Source: Silurus meridionalis (lineage: Eukaryota; Chordata; Actinopteri; Siluriformes; Siluridae). Taken from it: a stretch of 64,000 nucleotides of DNA. The notes under the pieces were generated by a model. The model searched no databases. It had not been told where the DNA came from and was given only the letters and a program-made list of their open reading frames with translations. The translations under genes and the position numbers were made by a program. The stretch covers positions 8,278,450 through 8,342,449 of the forward strand of contig NC_060900.1 of NCBI RefSeq assembly GCF_014805685.1. Reading direction: 5' to 3'. Positions 1 to 13,905 of this stretch are shown here, one piece after another. Every line of letters begins with the position of its first letter. The first letter of the stretch is position 1.

Positions 1-240
1 TGCAGTGGTCAGTATCTATCAAAGGTGCTCCAAGGAAGGAACAGTGGTGAATTGATGAAAGGGTGGGCGACCAAGGCTCATTGATGTATGTGGGGAGCGA
101 AGGCTGGCAGACCAACAGACGAGCTCCTTTAGCTCAAATTGCAAAATAAGTTAATGTGTTTAATACTTGATGTGTCAGAACTGTAGCAAAAGGGAGACCA
201 AACACAATATAAGGCAGGAGGCCATAAAGTTATGCCTAGA

Positions 241-244
<4 letters not shown>
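1..244 (+). mobile_element. Tc1-like element, 3' part (family A), degenerate
   Basis: The opening bases match the transposase region at 33195-33280 (CAGTGGTCAGTATCTATC, then CCAAGGAAGGAACAGTGGTGAA). The tail ends in an eroded terminal repeat (GTTATGCCTAGACAGTG), compared with GTTATGCCTGATCGGTG in better copies. The left part lies outside the window and the reading frame is broken. This is one of five copies of the same family here. Confidence 0.8.

Positions 245-300
<56 letters not shown>
243..300. repeat. (GT)n microsatellite
   Basis: About 29 uninterrupted GT units starting directly at the eroded Tc1 terminal repeat. Confidence 0.95.
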
Positions 301-745
<445 letters not shown>

Positions 746-779
746 CATGTAATATTGCTAAAGGTAGTTAGCATTGTGA

Positions 780-1487
780 GGTTTGAGCTAAGGCTAGCTC
801 CGTCCCCGGTTTGGGTTTACGCGCGTTACGTGGTGACGCAGGCGAGTGCGTGGGGTTTCCCATAGCGAGGCGCAGGGTTACCGCGCCCATCTCTCAGCCG
901 TTTGATGGCCGGAGGAAGCGCCTGAGAGACCGCGGCGAGGAGAGACACCGGGACACAGCAGGACACACACAGGACAGGGGCCGGAGGACGCGACTTCGAT
1001 TCGAATCTTATAAACAAAGTTGTTTGCAGGCGAATTTTGCTCAAATATATAATTTATCGATATATTTTTTTTCTCGTGCGTGAGACGTGCCACCGTGTTC
1101 GCAAACCGTGGTGTGTGCCGGCGTGTGTCCCCCCCGTTTGGCGTATCGAAAGCTGGCTGCGGGGAGTGGCGCTCCTCGGTGAAGCTCGACGGCGAGAAAG
1201 TAGGAACTGCTGGGGTTGTTGGGTTTTTTCTTTTCTTTTTAACCATCGCTGTTTCCAGTCAATGCGATATAAACCACGGATTCCCACGACTGAAACAGGG
1301 TAAGGGCGCCGTTTCCGAACCGGTTCGTTTTTACTTGATTGTGAGCCGTGTATTTTGTGGCGGCTAAGTCTCCGCTGCAGAGAGCTAGCTAGTCGGCTAA
1401 TTGGGTTGATTGACTTCCCTTGCTTGTATGACGGGGTGGTGGTGGTGGAGGAGGAGGAGAGAGGGAGAGGGTGAGAGAGAGCTGCTG
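780..1487 (+). promoter_or_regulatory. gnb1: gnb1 promoter, CpG-rich region and probable untranslated exon 1
   Basis: Composition changes sharply from TA repeats to CpG-rich DNA (for example ACGCGCGTTACGTGGTGACG near 820). No TATA box is obvious, as expected for a housekeeping CpG promoter. A purine-rich run (GGTGGTGGAGGAGGAGG) leads into GCTGCTG followed by GTGAGT at 1488, a strong splice donor. The next recognisable gnb1 piece is the acceptor at 17243-17244, so this is the best candidate for the 5' untranslated exon. The transcription start cannot be placed from sequence alone. Confidence 0.6.
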
Positions 1488-1846
1488 GTGAGTAAACACA
1501 TTACTAATGAGTGAGATTGAATTAAATAGCTGGTGAATGGGCCTCGGTTCTGGAGAAGGGGATTCCATTTTGAACAGTTATTTCATATTCCTTTTGGGGG
1601 GAAAGAAAAACAAGCGTGGACCAGCGTACAAATCACGGTCATGTGCCAGCAAATGTTTAGCATTCGAGCTCCGGGTTGAGAGCAGCGCCTGCGCTAGCAA
1701 GCTAACAGTCCTCCGGAAACAAAAAATAACTGCTTTGAATAATCCTCTAATGTGCGTTATAACGTTTGGATGTATATTATGATGTGGTAATATGTCTTTT
1801 TGTTTGGACTGGTGACCTTTTTTTTTTAATACTGGACACATTTGGG

Positions 1847-1871
1847 GTGTGTGTGTGTGTGTGTGTGTGTG
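1847..1871. repeat. (GT)n microsatellite
   Basis: About 12 GT units in gnb1 intron 1. Confidence 0.9.
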
Positions 1872-2558
1872 AGAGATCTGCGTCCACCATTTGAAGTGTT
1901 CCGGTGCGGATAGAGATCCATCTTGGAAATGATTTGCTTTTGCTATTCACGGCCATTCGTGGTAGAACCGGAGTGTCTGACTGCATTTCTCTAGACTCTT
2001 TATCTAGAAAAGATCTCGCTCGTTTGTGTCTGTAAGAAATCAACGATTTCGTGTAGAAATATTAAAAGTCTATGTGACTTTAAAACGCTGGAAATGGCTA
2101 CTGGTGTGCAGGAAGGATCAAGCTTGGTCCCAACACCACCCCCAGATGATTTTCAGCTCTAAAGCAGTGCTGGTGATTTCCATCATGGAAGCATCAGATA
2201 ACTCATTTCTCGAATGGGTGGAAATCAGGGCGCGTTTCTTCTTCTTCTTCTTCAGGAATACTGTTTCCCTATGAAATCGTGCAGTGTAGTTGATTATAAA
2301 TGTTGTAAACGGATCTCCTGAAATCGTGCAGTGTAATTGATTAGATGTTTTTAATGCGATTATAGGTATAAGGGAGTATTTGATAGGAATAGGAAGTGAT
2401 TTTCTGATCAATGTAAGTCAGTAAACAGCACTTACACACACACACACCTCGAGTGTGTCACAGGAGGTTCAGTTATATTCCTGGATGAAGCAGAATCATT
2501 GCTTTCACATTGGGGATGATTTAATATTGTGATCAGTTGTGCTGAATGTAAAATCGGG

Positions 2559-2584
2559 GTGTGTGTGTGTGTGTGTGTGTGTGT
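2559..2584. repeat. (GT)n microsatellite
   Basis: About 13 GT units in gnb1 intron 1. Confidence 0.9.
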
Positions 2585-3427
2585 TGGAGGATGCCTGCAT
2601 CAGAGAGGCTCTGAGTGACAGCTCGACGTCGAGTTGGCCGCTCCTCCTCTCAGCCATTTCCCATATCAGTTCAGGTCTAATGTAACAGCTTATTTAAGGT
2701 GTTTAAAGCGATCTTCCACTTTTAACGATCTGGGAACAAGTTAATTGACTTATTCGTGATCTGCTCTGTGTATCTTTAGTTAATAACCAGGCTGCAAATC
2801 TCGGCCTTGGCGGTGGAGAGTTAACAAGGCGTCTTTCTTTTGCGACCAGGAAGCTCTCGATCTTCTTATCGAGTCGAGAAAACTAGAGAGAGATTTGATA
2901 AAGCAATTGTTCTCCATGTAAGAGAGACTGATATGATGTGTTGGATTGAACCGGTTTGTCACTGCAGTCTCTCTCTAGCGCGTCTGGTGTAGTACTGAAG
3001 CGCTCCACAAGGACGGCTGGGAACACACACACGCGCGCGCGCGCGAATCTTCCATTACGAAAAGCCACTCATTTAAAAACTAAATGTGATCCACACTGCT
3101 CTAAAGCTGCTCGGAATCTCGCTAACATTAAAGTGCGGCTCCACAATGCTGAATTGATCCTCCGGGTTACTCCGAATCTCTCCCTGTTTTCTCGACCTGA
3201 AGCAGCTGCAAACCAACCCAACAAGATGGCGTTTGCAGCGATTTTTTTTTTTCTCGCTCTCTCTCGTCTTTATTCCCCCCTCCGCCGCTTTCCTGCCTCC
3301 GACCAAGCAGTACATTAGCATTGGGCGCTGTGGTTACGTGGAAAAGCCATATTCCGATAATGTTTCTCAAGATTAGCTTCCGATGTGGTGGGGAAATGGG
3401 TTTTTTTCTTTCTTGCCCAAAGCGATC

Positions 3428-3429
<2 letters not shown>

Positions 3430-3463
<34 letters not shown>
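3430..3463. repeat. (TG)n microsatellite
   Basis: About 17 TG units in gnb1 intron 1. Confidence 0.9.
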
Positions 3464-3466
<3 letters not shown>

Positions 3467-6079
3467 AATGGCAGCAGATTTAGGACAACATGGAGGAGTG
3501 GAATAACGATTGGGGCTTATACACTTATACCCCCCCTTTTTCTTTCCTTCTTTTTAACATTGTATATGTGGACTCGAATAACCAGAGTTTTTGAGAAATC
3601 TGTACTGACTTGATAGTACGATCCTTTTGTGTGTCTCTCTGTATTTATAAAGATCTTAATCATGCTCCCCATTTTGCACGTTCTTGTTCATTTCCTAATT
3701 ACCTTTATATTTTTTTCTTAAACACATGACACACGACCCGGGCAGTGCACACGTTTAGACAAGAACATGTTTGCTCAGTAGTTGTGCTCCGTCACACACA
3801 TCCGTATTGAGAGTGCAGCACCATGGCATCCGTTTTTAACATCCATGCCCTAAAATAATGCTTCACTTCCCAGTTCAGTGCTGCTCAATACACTGTGCAT
3901 AAAGACCCTCTTCTTTAAAAAAAAAAAAAACATATCACACTGGTAGTGCATGGTGATTTAAAAGAAGGACATTATTTCAACATATGTTGTTCTGTTGTGC
4001 TTCCAGATGTTAAATCAGCCCCTAGAGAGAAACATGACCAGCTCAGAATGATCCGCCCCAATGTAACATAGTGGGCGTTTAACGTTTTTCTCATTCACTT
4101 TCTCTTCATCTCCATGCATTTTCTGCCTGATTATGATTACGTTTTCGCTTTCTTTGGACCTCAGCTTTCAGCATTATGGCCTTGGTTATTGATGTAGCTG
4201 ATTTGAGTTGTTTGAGTCTCTTTTTTCCTTCCATTTCATGCAAACGACTTTCACTCTAGGGTGCATGCCCATGTAGTAGCATTCACAATTTGAGACAAAT
4301 ACTGAATGAAACCCTGCGCCACTCCTACTCCGAGATTTCAACAAGGAACTTGATCCAAGATAGAAGCATCTAGCTCATATTATGATACTGAACAAAAGTT
4401 CGAGTTTGTGCCTTTTGGGTGTTTATTTACCGCCTGTGTATTCTGCAAGTCTTTTAAGATGATTGTCATTCTGTAAGCCAGGAAAGTGTTCACGACATTT
4501 CAACAGAAACCTTCCACAGTGTGAATTTGACCTAATGAGGATATTATCTGTCCTTTGGAATCCTTTTTTTTGTTATGGCTACTACTAATATCCTGTGTAT
4601 TTTTATATTATTTTTAAACACAATTTTAGGATTTTCTTCTCTATGTGGTTTTCAGATGTGCCACAGCAACATTTCTGGCGCTTGCAAAAATACTTATGTC
4701 TTTGCTAACACTTTGCTGTCTTTGAATGCAGTGACACTAAATTGGGCTGCTGGTAAGTGTCGCGGTACACACTGATTTCTCACAACCAACAAATTCTTTT
4801 GCAACGCGAGACAACACAATAGGGCTAGATATTGTACAGTGTAAAGCCGTTTAAATGCTAGAAAGTGGCATTTGATTAAAAAAAAAAATACAATATGTAT
4901 GGGGTTCAGTGGCTGTTCTCGTTGTCACGGGTCATCATTTCAGGTTGCAACAGGAATCCTGTGCAGATGATTTATGCTGCTCTAAAACACCAAACAAACC
5001 TGGTAATGAACTGGTAAGTTGAATCTGTTGCCTTTGAGTAAGTCACTAAACTGCAGTAGACCTTGTGCTGATAAAGCTGATTTTTATTTTTCTGTTGATA
5101 TTTTGTTTAAACGAGAGTATTATAATTTTTTTATGCAAGATTCCTTATCAAATCTCAACTTTATTTTCTGTTGGGGTTGTAAATTACCAGTTCCTGAGCA
5201 GTGAATATGGCCCCAGTAGTCCTCTTTTACAACGTCCAGTAAAAATCCTCTAGCAGGAAGTTGTTTTTGCTTGTGCATGTGTTTCCTGTTAACTATTTTT
5301 CAAGCCCTTTCCTCCATGTTCTCTCTTCTCCCCAGTGCTCTGTAAGTATCTATGGATTAGGACTGTAGCCAGGTGTTGAAGTAAACAGGCAGAGGTGATG
5401 ATAATCAGGTCTAAAAATAACGTTTGGATACAAAATCGTGAAATGTAGACTTTACGGAGGGAAAAAAGAACATCTATAGTAGATCCATCACTTAAGCTTA
5501 AGAGCCTATTGCATTGATTTGAAAAGAACACTAGTGAGCACTAATTATTTCTTTCTTTTTTTTAACTGCAACAATGAAACTGGACAATTGTTTCCAAACA
5601 TGTCTCTGCAACTGAATAGTGAGCAAGACAAACCTTTTGAAGAAAGAAACTGACTGTAGCTTGAATTTAAGTGGAAGTACTGTAAAATGTCCTTTAGTAC
5701 CTTAGTCATGTCATTTAAGTAAAAAAAAAAAAAAGGCACTGAGGGATTTCAACACACCACACATTCAGCAGGATTGCACCAGTACACAAAAAAAATCAGT
5801 TGGGGTTGAGCTGGTCTCAGGTTCTTCTATAGTTTGTCTCATCATAAATAGGGTTATAATCTGTTTGCTTTGTGCTGTCAGGGCTGTAGCTTTATATGTG
5901 CTGTTTGGTTAGTCAGAAATAATCCCAATGGACGATTGACATTAACATTTGAAATTCTCGTTGAGCTAACTTGTTTGGCTTTTTAGCGCAAACATTTGTC
6001 TAAAGCTTTTACTCAAATCTTTAGCATTTTAATACCAGATACAACTGAATAGTTGAGGTATAAATGTCTTACACAGACT

Positions 6080-6178
6080 CCAAAAAATCGCGTCTTTGTG
6101 GTTTCGGGATTTGAGCTCGCAGCCTTCCGATTGTAGCCCAAAGGCCGTACCTCCTAAGCTACCAGTTCATGGTCCATT
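6080..6178 (-). repeat. tRNA-derived SINE fragment
   Basis: The minus strand reads GGTAGCTTAGGAGG (polymerase III box A-like), then about 30 bases later GAGCTCAAATCCCG (box B-like), with tRNA-like spacing. It is too diverged to be a functional tRNA gene and has no clean acceptor stem. The assignment rests on the two boxes only. Confidence 0.5.
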
Positions 6179-7049
6179 TATCAAATGTAGACAGCGGAAA
6201 TACAAACGTATCCATGTATCCAAATCTGAAATGCTAATGATGCTACAAGCATGAAAGACATTGTAACTGTATCTTAGAACAGAGATGCGAAACACTTTCT
6301 TAAGCCTTTATCAACACAGACATGCATTAGGACAAGTCAGAAAGCAATGTGTTGTTTATTATTTCAGATTGCTTAGTGTCATGTCCAGTGGCTTACATGG
6401 AATTGGGGGTTATTGGGAATTTCAAAAAGAATCAGATTCCACAGAATTTTCTTAGACATTTCTCAAGCAAAACCATTTTTGGTTTTTTCTTTTTGGTTGC
6501 AAGAAAGATCCTTTAACCAAGCAGCCTGTAATTTGTCTCCCTGGCATTTACTGAGGTGGTTTGCATAAAACTGTCCTCACTGTTTCTCTGTTACCAGGCA
6601 TTGGTTGCACATTACGGTACAGTTTTGAATATCCAAACTTTCTGGCTGTGGGAGAGGATTTTGCATACCATTGTGTATAACCGGTTGCAACTTTTGCATA
6701 TGCTACTACTCTAGATTTTGAATAAAGGCTCGGCTTTCTGTTTACATACAGAGGCTTGTGCAACACAGAAAAATACATGTACGCGTTGTGAAGTATCCCA
6801 CCCACCCCCCTAATTTTTTATTGCTTAGTTTTTAAGCAGCAGAACTGACCATTAAACGAGACTATCCTTGTAAGGAAATAAAATGAGCTTTGAGTCATGT
6901 GACAGTTTTGGTCATTAGCACCTCTAAACATTTAACCCTGTGTGGGTTTTTTTTTTTTGGAGTGGTTTTGTCGTGATAGATGATGTTGTGTCTGGCTTTG
7001 GACTTTCAGGGCTTTACTTTTCATCAATAGCTATAATGTTCAAAGTATA

Positions 7050-8343
7050 CAAGTACATACAGTACTCTGGATATATTTTAATCAGTGTGCAGTTTGTATA
7101 TCGGTACAGATTTGCTGTCCTCTGAAAATAACTCAACATACAGCCATTATTGTAAAAATAGCTGGTAACAAAAGTGAAAAGTCCTAAAAAAAACCCTAAG
7201 TGAAAATGTCAAAACTGTGTCCAAAGTGTCAATATTTTGTGTGAGCACCATAGTTCTCCAGCACTGCCTTAATCCTCCTGAGCATGGAATTCACCAGGTT
7301 GTTTGCTGGGATCTTCTTTTTTTCTAAAAGAAGGGCATCTTGTTCTGCTTCAGAATGTCACAGTACATGTTGGAGTCCATGTTTCCCTCAATGAACTACA
7401 GCTCTCCAGTAGCATCAGCACTCATGCAGCCCCAGAACATGATGCTACCGCTACCATGCAAGACACATTTTTCTTGGTACTCATCACCAGGGCATCACCA
7501 CACATGCTGGACTCCATCTGAGCCAAACAAGTTTATCTTAGTCTCATCAGTCTACGGGAGATGGTTCCAGTAATTTATGCTCTTTGACAGGTTGTTTTCA
7601 GCAAACTGTTTGCATGCTTTCTTGTGAGCCAGTTTCAGAAGAGGCTTCCTTTTGGAACGCCTGCCAGCAAACCGACTTGTTGCAGTGTGTGGTGTATGGT
7701 GTACGCACTGACAAGTGGACCTTCCGCTTCTGCAACCTCTAAAGCAATCCTGGCAGCACTCACGAGTCTGGTTTTTGAAGCAGCTTCTGCACCTGATGAA
7801 CAGCACAAGGACTCGACATCTTTGCGAGGCCTGAGTGGAACCTGTCTTGAAAAGAAAACTCTGACCCTGGCCACTTACTGTAACTCAGTTTCAGGGTGTT
7901 ACTGAACTTCTTGTAGCCCAGTCCATCTTTGTGGAGAGCAACAATTCTAATCCCCAAAATTCTCATTCTTAAGAGTTTTTCCCATGAGGTGCCATTTTGA
8001 ACATTCAGTGGTCAGTATGAGAAAATTGTACTCGAAGCCCAAGATTTTAGCTGCTCTATTACAAGATCCCGTCAAGCAGACAAAAACAAGATCATATTGA
8101 ATAGGACATGCGGTTTTGCATGGTTACATGGCGTCATCACTTAGTGTGTACTCACTTTTGTTGACAGCTATTTTGACAATGGATGTGTGCAGTTATTTTC
8201 AGAGGAAAGTAAATATGTACAACTATACAAGCGGCACATTGACTAAAATATATCCAAGTTTCATGTCTATAGTATTGTCCCTTGAGAAGATACTAAAGTG
8301 GTTGCTGATATGTGAGGGGTGTACTCACTTTTGTGAGATACTG
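7050..8343 (-). mobile_element. Degenerate Tc1/mariner transposon (family B)
   Basis: The right end is a classic fish Tc1 terminus, GTGTACTCACTTTTGTGAG followed by ATACTGTA. The left end carries the matching degenerate AACAAAAGTGAAAAG and the subterminal AAAATAACTCAACATACAG. Minus-strand fragments in different frames read as transposase: KKACKQFAENNLSKSINYW, then WSDETKINLFGSDGVQHVW (the catalytic D region), then GSIMFWGCMSADATGELWF. Frameshifts, a T-tract near 7315-7325 and an internal deletion make it inactive. It lies in gnb1 intron 1, antisense to gnb1. Confidence 0.85.
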
Positions 8344-11300
8344 TATGCGTTCTTATAGGACCCTTCATTTTTGCTCAACACGATTTGCACTTTCCCAGTG
8401 GTAGATGTGCTGAATCTGGAAGAGTAAATTTTTTTTTTTAATCTTTGGTAGTGTTGGCATTTTAAGTGAGTGTCTCAGGGCCAGGGTACAGACAACACAA
8501 GCGTTATCCAGAGGAACCAGTTTAGCTGGAGGCATCAACACACGGGCAGTGGAATGACGTGTGTTCACTTTTTATGCTTGAACTCCTCTTCAGCAGCGAG
8601 GCAAGCATTCATATGGCCGTCTGAGGCAAACTATCAATTAGACCTCATTTAGTGCATTGTGTTAGTAATGAAATTCAATAAATGTAGGCCTTACAGAATA
8701 CAGACAATTCATGATGTATTTTTGTTTATTTTGAAATCATAATGGGGTTTGAACTGAAAGTCAAATGTACCTATTGCACTTCCACCTAGCTCAAAATCAT
8801 TTTCTTTATTAACTGTGCTTTATGTGAAAATGGAAATCCATTGGATCCTTTGATTCTTCGTCAGCGATCAGTCAAAAGCTTCCCCGCGTCATATTGCCGT
8901 CTTCTCTCACCGTGCTGAATGTGACCTAAATAAACTCTCTGTGGCACATGCTCCCAACTTGCACTTTAGATATTAAGGTCTATTAATAATTTTCATGTCA
9001 AAAGTTCAGTTGGTAAATGAAGTCTTAAAAAAAAAAAAAATCTCCTGTTTATATTAGGAGGAGGATGAATTGTACTAGCTGCCCCTCCCAAGGTCTTTTG
9101 ATTTGCCTTTTAACATACAGACTGAATTACCGGATGGGAACTTGAAACTGAGGGACACAAACCATTAAAATGCTTTCTATTTATTGTGGGATATAGATGT
9201 TCGTTTTTTCCTTTTAAACTTGTCTTCACTTTTTTTTGATTTATCGATTTAGAGAAGTCATTGTTTGGTAGCAGAAACTGCCGGAAGGTTTTACTTTCTA
9301 CAAGTAGACATTAATAAACCACACACACACACTGGCTTTTATACACAATTTTCTTTTACAAATGCAGAATGATGATCCCTATAAATGTGACCCACAAGCT
9401 CAAAAGCTGTTCTTTTATTAATTATTTAATTTTTTAAACCCTGGATGTTAATTCTAGTTATAAAATTGACCAGATTCAGGTTCGCTATGTGTTTTGGGTG
9501 TAGAGGTATAAGAAGATTAGATTATTAGATTATTGTTAGTGTTCATATAGTTGCCTTTGGGCTGGTTTGCCTATATTTCATTGATTCAGGGCCTTCATCT
9601 TGTAAGCCAGTGGTAAGGTTTGGTAAGTTTTTAACCACCTTCCATGCACCATTCACAAGTGTGAAATCTACACACACCCACACACACACTGTCCATTTTT
9701 GGTTTGCTCCAATAGCCCACTTAACACTGAGCTGTCCTGGTTCCTAAAAATTAAACATGAACCTATTAATCTGTGTGAGTTTATTCTCACTTGTTTTAGT
9801 GTTAGGCACAATGACTAGAGTTGTTACGATTTCAGTATTTACACTTTCGAATCCCATACTATATGTTGGTTTCAAGACTATTGATGATGAAACTGCACAG
9901 TACGTAATCAGTAAAACAAAGCGCACACCTATGGAGGTCAATACAAAACATTATACTGCCAGCACTAGAGCATGATTTTTATTATTTATGCTCCCTGTAA
10001 GATGAATAAAACAAATCTGTAATTAAAACACATTTGAGGCACGTCATTATAAACAATACATTTTCTTGAATAATAATTCGAGCCCTTTCAAAAACCTTGA
10101 CTATTTTCATGGGAGTTTTGCAAGCATAAAGCGATCGCCCCTGCCTGCAGATGTCAGAAAGCTTGTCACCTTGACGCTTATCTAAGTCGCTAGTGTTGGC
10201 TGTTTTGTCCTTAGCACGTTGTCCAAATTGGGCTCATCTTTTTTCCTAAGCCTCTTTGTCTGCCTTGTCTTTGGCAAATTACCATCCACAACTTTGAAAA
10301 TCAGACCAAGCAGTTGCTCTTATTAACTGCAGCTATCTAGAATTGACTTGTTTACTTTTTTTTTGTGGTATTCACAGGGCATGGAACTTTCAGTACCTTG
10401 TGCAACTACTAAACGCTGCTGCCTTTCCGTGGATTTAAAGTCTTGCCCGTGCACAGGGCGGTGGTGTTAACCACTACATCTCTGAAAGAGGAAGTAGAGA
10501 GAATGTAGACGGTAAAACCAAAGTTGTCCCAGTGCAGAGGATTTAAACGTTCGCTTGACACCTGTAAGAAGAGGAGCTTAAACCAATCAAAGGAATCGAC
10601 CAGCATTTAATATATTGCATTTATATTTTTTTATTTGTATTTAAATATTCAGCAGTAAAATTTCTTGAAATGTTAATATTATTGTTTATAAGTTGATGCA
10701 AGTTTTATGTTTGCTTGTGTGCCCCACCCATATGAATACAGCTTTCTAGATTTTTCAGTTAAAGAGCTTTCAAAAACCTTTTATCCATTTACAATATGCA
10801 AAGGCTCATTTGAGCATGCCGATACCCAAGAGTAATAAGAAAACAACGTGAAATTAAATTGCAAACGTAACCAAATTCCAAGAAAGATATACCAGAGAGC
10901 AAAGTATCAGCTTGATCTGCAGCCACGATAAATCCGCACACAATGCATAGCGAATGCAAAACTACACTGGGCATTCACTTGTTTCATGCTGTGACGACAG
11001 AGGAGAAAAAACCAGAATATTCACCTCCACGTAGGTTCAGAAGGTTCATTCCCTCGTAAAGGCCACCTTCCATCAATCTGTACAGTTCCAGATCCTTTCA
11101 GCATGGTTAATACCGTGTACAAATTACTTGGCTGCTTTCTATAACAAAGAAAGGAGAGAGAAAAGTAGTTCAAGGGCAGTGGGTCTATAGTTGATGGGTT
11201 TTACTATAGCGATTCACGAGCTATCAGGCAGCGTGAGAAAAGGGGGCAAAGAAGTACCTAGAATGGGCATCAGTCTGATCTCCACAAGGGGGTCACCTTT

Positions 11301-13422
11301 CATGTCTAAATCTTTGCTAAATCTGTTTCCTTGGCCCTGAGTTTAAGAAAAGATGCCATTGGAATAAATGATTGTGATGGTGGATGACTTCTAACGATGA
11401 TGTGGCTGCAAAGGTCAGTAAATTAGCTCTCGAACCAAAATCGGATGACTTGCATGGAGATAAATTTTCGATACCGTACACAAAATAGGGTGCTTTGTGC
11501 AATATGGATGACTCATCTTGTGGCTAGTTTGCTCATCACCTTTTATTTAATTATTTTGACCATTAACATACGAAGGATACGGCTGCTGTGAAATGTGTAT
11601 ACATGATTAGGATTGACACGTGTAGGGTACACTTGCATGAAAAGAGAAGATTTGAAGGAAAAATCGGTGGCTTTCAGCAGATCCTCCATCAGCCACCCCA
11701 GAACTGTGATACCAGCACTCTTGCTTGACCCCTTGTGTTTCAATTATATTTACATGCATGAGCTCCTTTAAACCCCCGGAGAAACGGGCCACATGGAGAT
11801 GGTCCTGCTGCCTGCCTCCTACGTCAGCGAGAGAAAGATGGAGGGAGTAAGAATGAGGAAACGAAGCCTGCGTAGCATGAACCTGTTTTTAAATTGAGGA
11901 TGGTTGGAGGGAGTAGGAGGCAGCTGGCAGAGTGCTGTTAAATATTGCATAGTCTGTCTAGAGCGCATGGCTGTAAGTGCACGGTCTGTCAAAATGCACA
12001 TGCTCACGGCAGTCATTTAGAGCATTTCATGAAGCCGGAACTTTCAGTGCATGCACTTATTCACCATATACACTAAATCCTTTATAAGTGTGTTATAACC
12101 TGGGGGTACAGCCAGATAAGAGCAGTGAGGAACTTTGTGCACTCGGGTTATGGGGATTAACTCGAGCTGTTTTGACGACCCATTCTGCCCAACCCCAAAT
12201 ATAAAACGAGAAAAAGAAGTTAGAAAAATTAGTAACGTTTTAAGATGTGTGAAAGGTGTGGTGCGATTTCCCTGCTCTCAAACCGTCTGCCTGCAAGAGC
12301 AACATTTCCTGGCTAAAACCTCTTCTGGTGTTTCAGAACACACTAAAGGCAGCAGCAAAGAATTAAGATTTTTGATCTTAAAAAAAAAAAAAAAAAAAAT
12401 ATCCTTTCCCACATGTACATAAGTTTCATCCTAAGACAAATGGATGTTTTCTTATTTCATAACAAAAACAGGATGAAAAGCCCTTTTTACCCCCTCCTAA
12501 ACATCGTACGAGGTATCTAACGTTTTTGTTTTGGTTCTGAACATGAGCCATATGTGTGTGGTAGTCCTGTGGCTCACTCCACCCTCTGTTTCCTGTTTGT
12601 AACTCTCACACTTTCAGCTGAGTTTGTGGTCATGTGATGTCAATACGTTGAAGGGTTAAAAAAAAAAAACCCGCCAAGGCGCACCAAATTCGAAACACAG
12701 TGCATCTAGTCGCTTTCAGTTTTATTAAAATACATTTGAGTACAAAATTAGCTTTACCTCAGTTTTTTTTGTGATCCTTTTTAAATGTAGATGTTTACTG
12801 AGTATTTTTGTGAACAGAAAGTGGCAAGTTGTCATGATTATTTTTTCCCCCCCGTCATCAGGAAAAGAGCAAACTCCAGGGTTAGATTTCCCTCGCTATT
12901 AATGGCAAAAGCTTTTAGCAGGGTGCAGCATTCCTACTTCCTGCTACGCAGTTGCAACACAAAAGACCTCATAGATGATCTCTGTAATCGTCTTGCATGA
13001 TGTATTTAAGCACATTTCTCACTGTTGATTCAGGTTCAACAGTTTTTGTTTTTATTTTACATCTGCTGGATTTGAAGCCTTTGGGTATATTGGGGTTTAC
13101 TCGTGTCTACAGGAAGTTCCAAAAAGTCTTCATTCACTTTAATAGACCATACGTTGATTGTATCAGATGTTGACTTTGACTAAGATTTTACTTTGGACAT
13201 TTTGAAGGCTGAGTTGTTAATCCAGTGGAGCCACCATATTTTATAGATGGCACAATGTGAAAAAAGGCTATGCTGCAAACTTTGAACTGGTCACCTTGCC
13301 CTGAAGGCTGATTTAGCTTCTTTCACTCAGACATGAATTCAGAAACAGGCAGAAGGAAAAAATACAGTGTACACCGCAGTTAAGGAATGCAACATTTAAG
13401 CAGCTGTGGATAAGGTAATGGA

Positions 13423-13905
13423 TCAATGTATGCTTGTGTCACTGAAGGTGACCACACCCCAGTCTCCTTTACCATAGACCTCGTTAGAAAAGCTGTCCTT
13501 CGTCTCATCCTCTTGAGCATTGAGTCCCATTAGGCTAATCTCTCTGTTCAAGGTGAGTGATATGGCCTTAAAATAGCACACTGCCCTCTCAGATTGTAAC
13601 GATATGCACAAAACACCACGGCTTGTACCAGTCGCTAAGCATATATGATCATGACTGGTTTCAGCTCTACAGATCTGGATCAAGCCACAAACTTTTTTTT
13701 CACTTTTTTTCTGGACATGCACTCTAAAAACATGTTTGAGGAAGTCTGTTTTCCTGAGAGCAATCCAGCGTGGCAGAACTTTTCCACCATTTTTCTTGCG
13801 GAACTGAACGTCTAACTCGAAGACAGGTTTAAAGATACACAGAATCCCTTCGTGTAGAAATATGAAACCGTTTGTCTTAAGGGTGTTGCTGTTTGGATTA
13901 TTCAC
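13423..13905 (-). CDS. Unidentified 160-codon open reading frame in gnb1 intron 1
   Basis: An open frame on the minus strand, opposite to gnb1. It is open for 172 codons from an upstream TGA, with no ATG at its head; the quoted start is a GTG, so it is probably an exon or gene remnant rather than a complete gene. The translation looks protein-like: mixed hydrophobic and charged residues (FIFLHEGILCIFKPVFELDV, then RKKNGGKVLPRWIALRKTDF) and no low-complexity runs. I do not recognise the family and see no transposase or reverse-transcriptase motif. No polyA tail or TIRs are visible at the edges. It could be a single-exon retrocopy remnant, an exon of an unknown antisense gene, or chance. Confidence 0.35.
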   Translation of the reverse strand: MNNPNSNTLKTNGFIFLHEGILCIFKPVFELDVQFRKKNGGKVLPRWIALRKTDFLKHVFRVHVQKKSEKKVCGLIQICRAETSHDHICLATGTSRGVLCISLQSERAVCYFKAISLTLNREISLMGLNAQEDETKDSFSNEVYGKGDWGVVTFSDTSIH

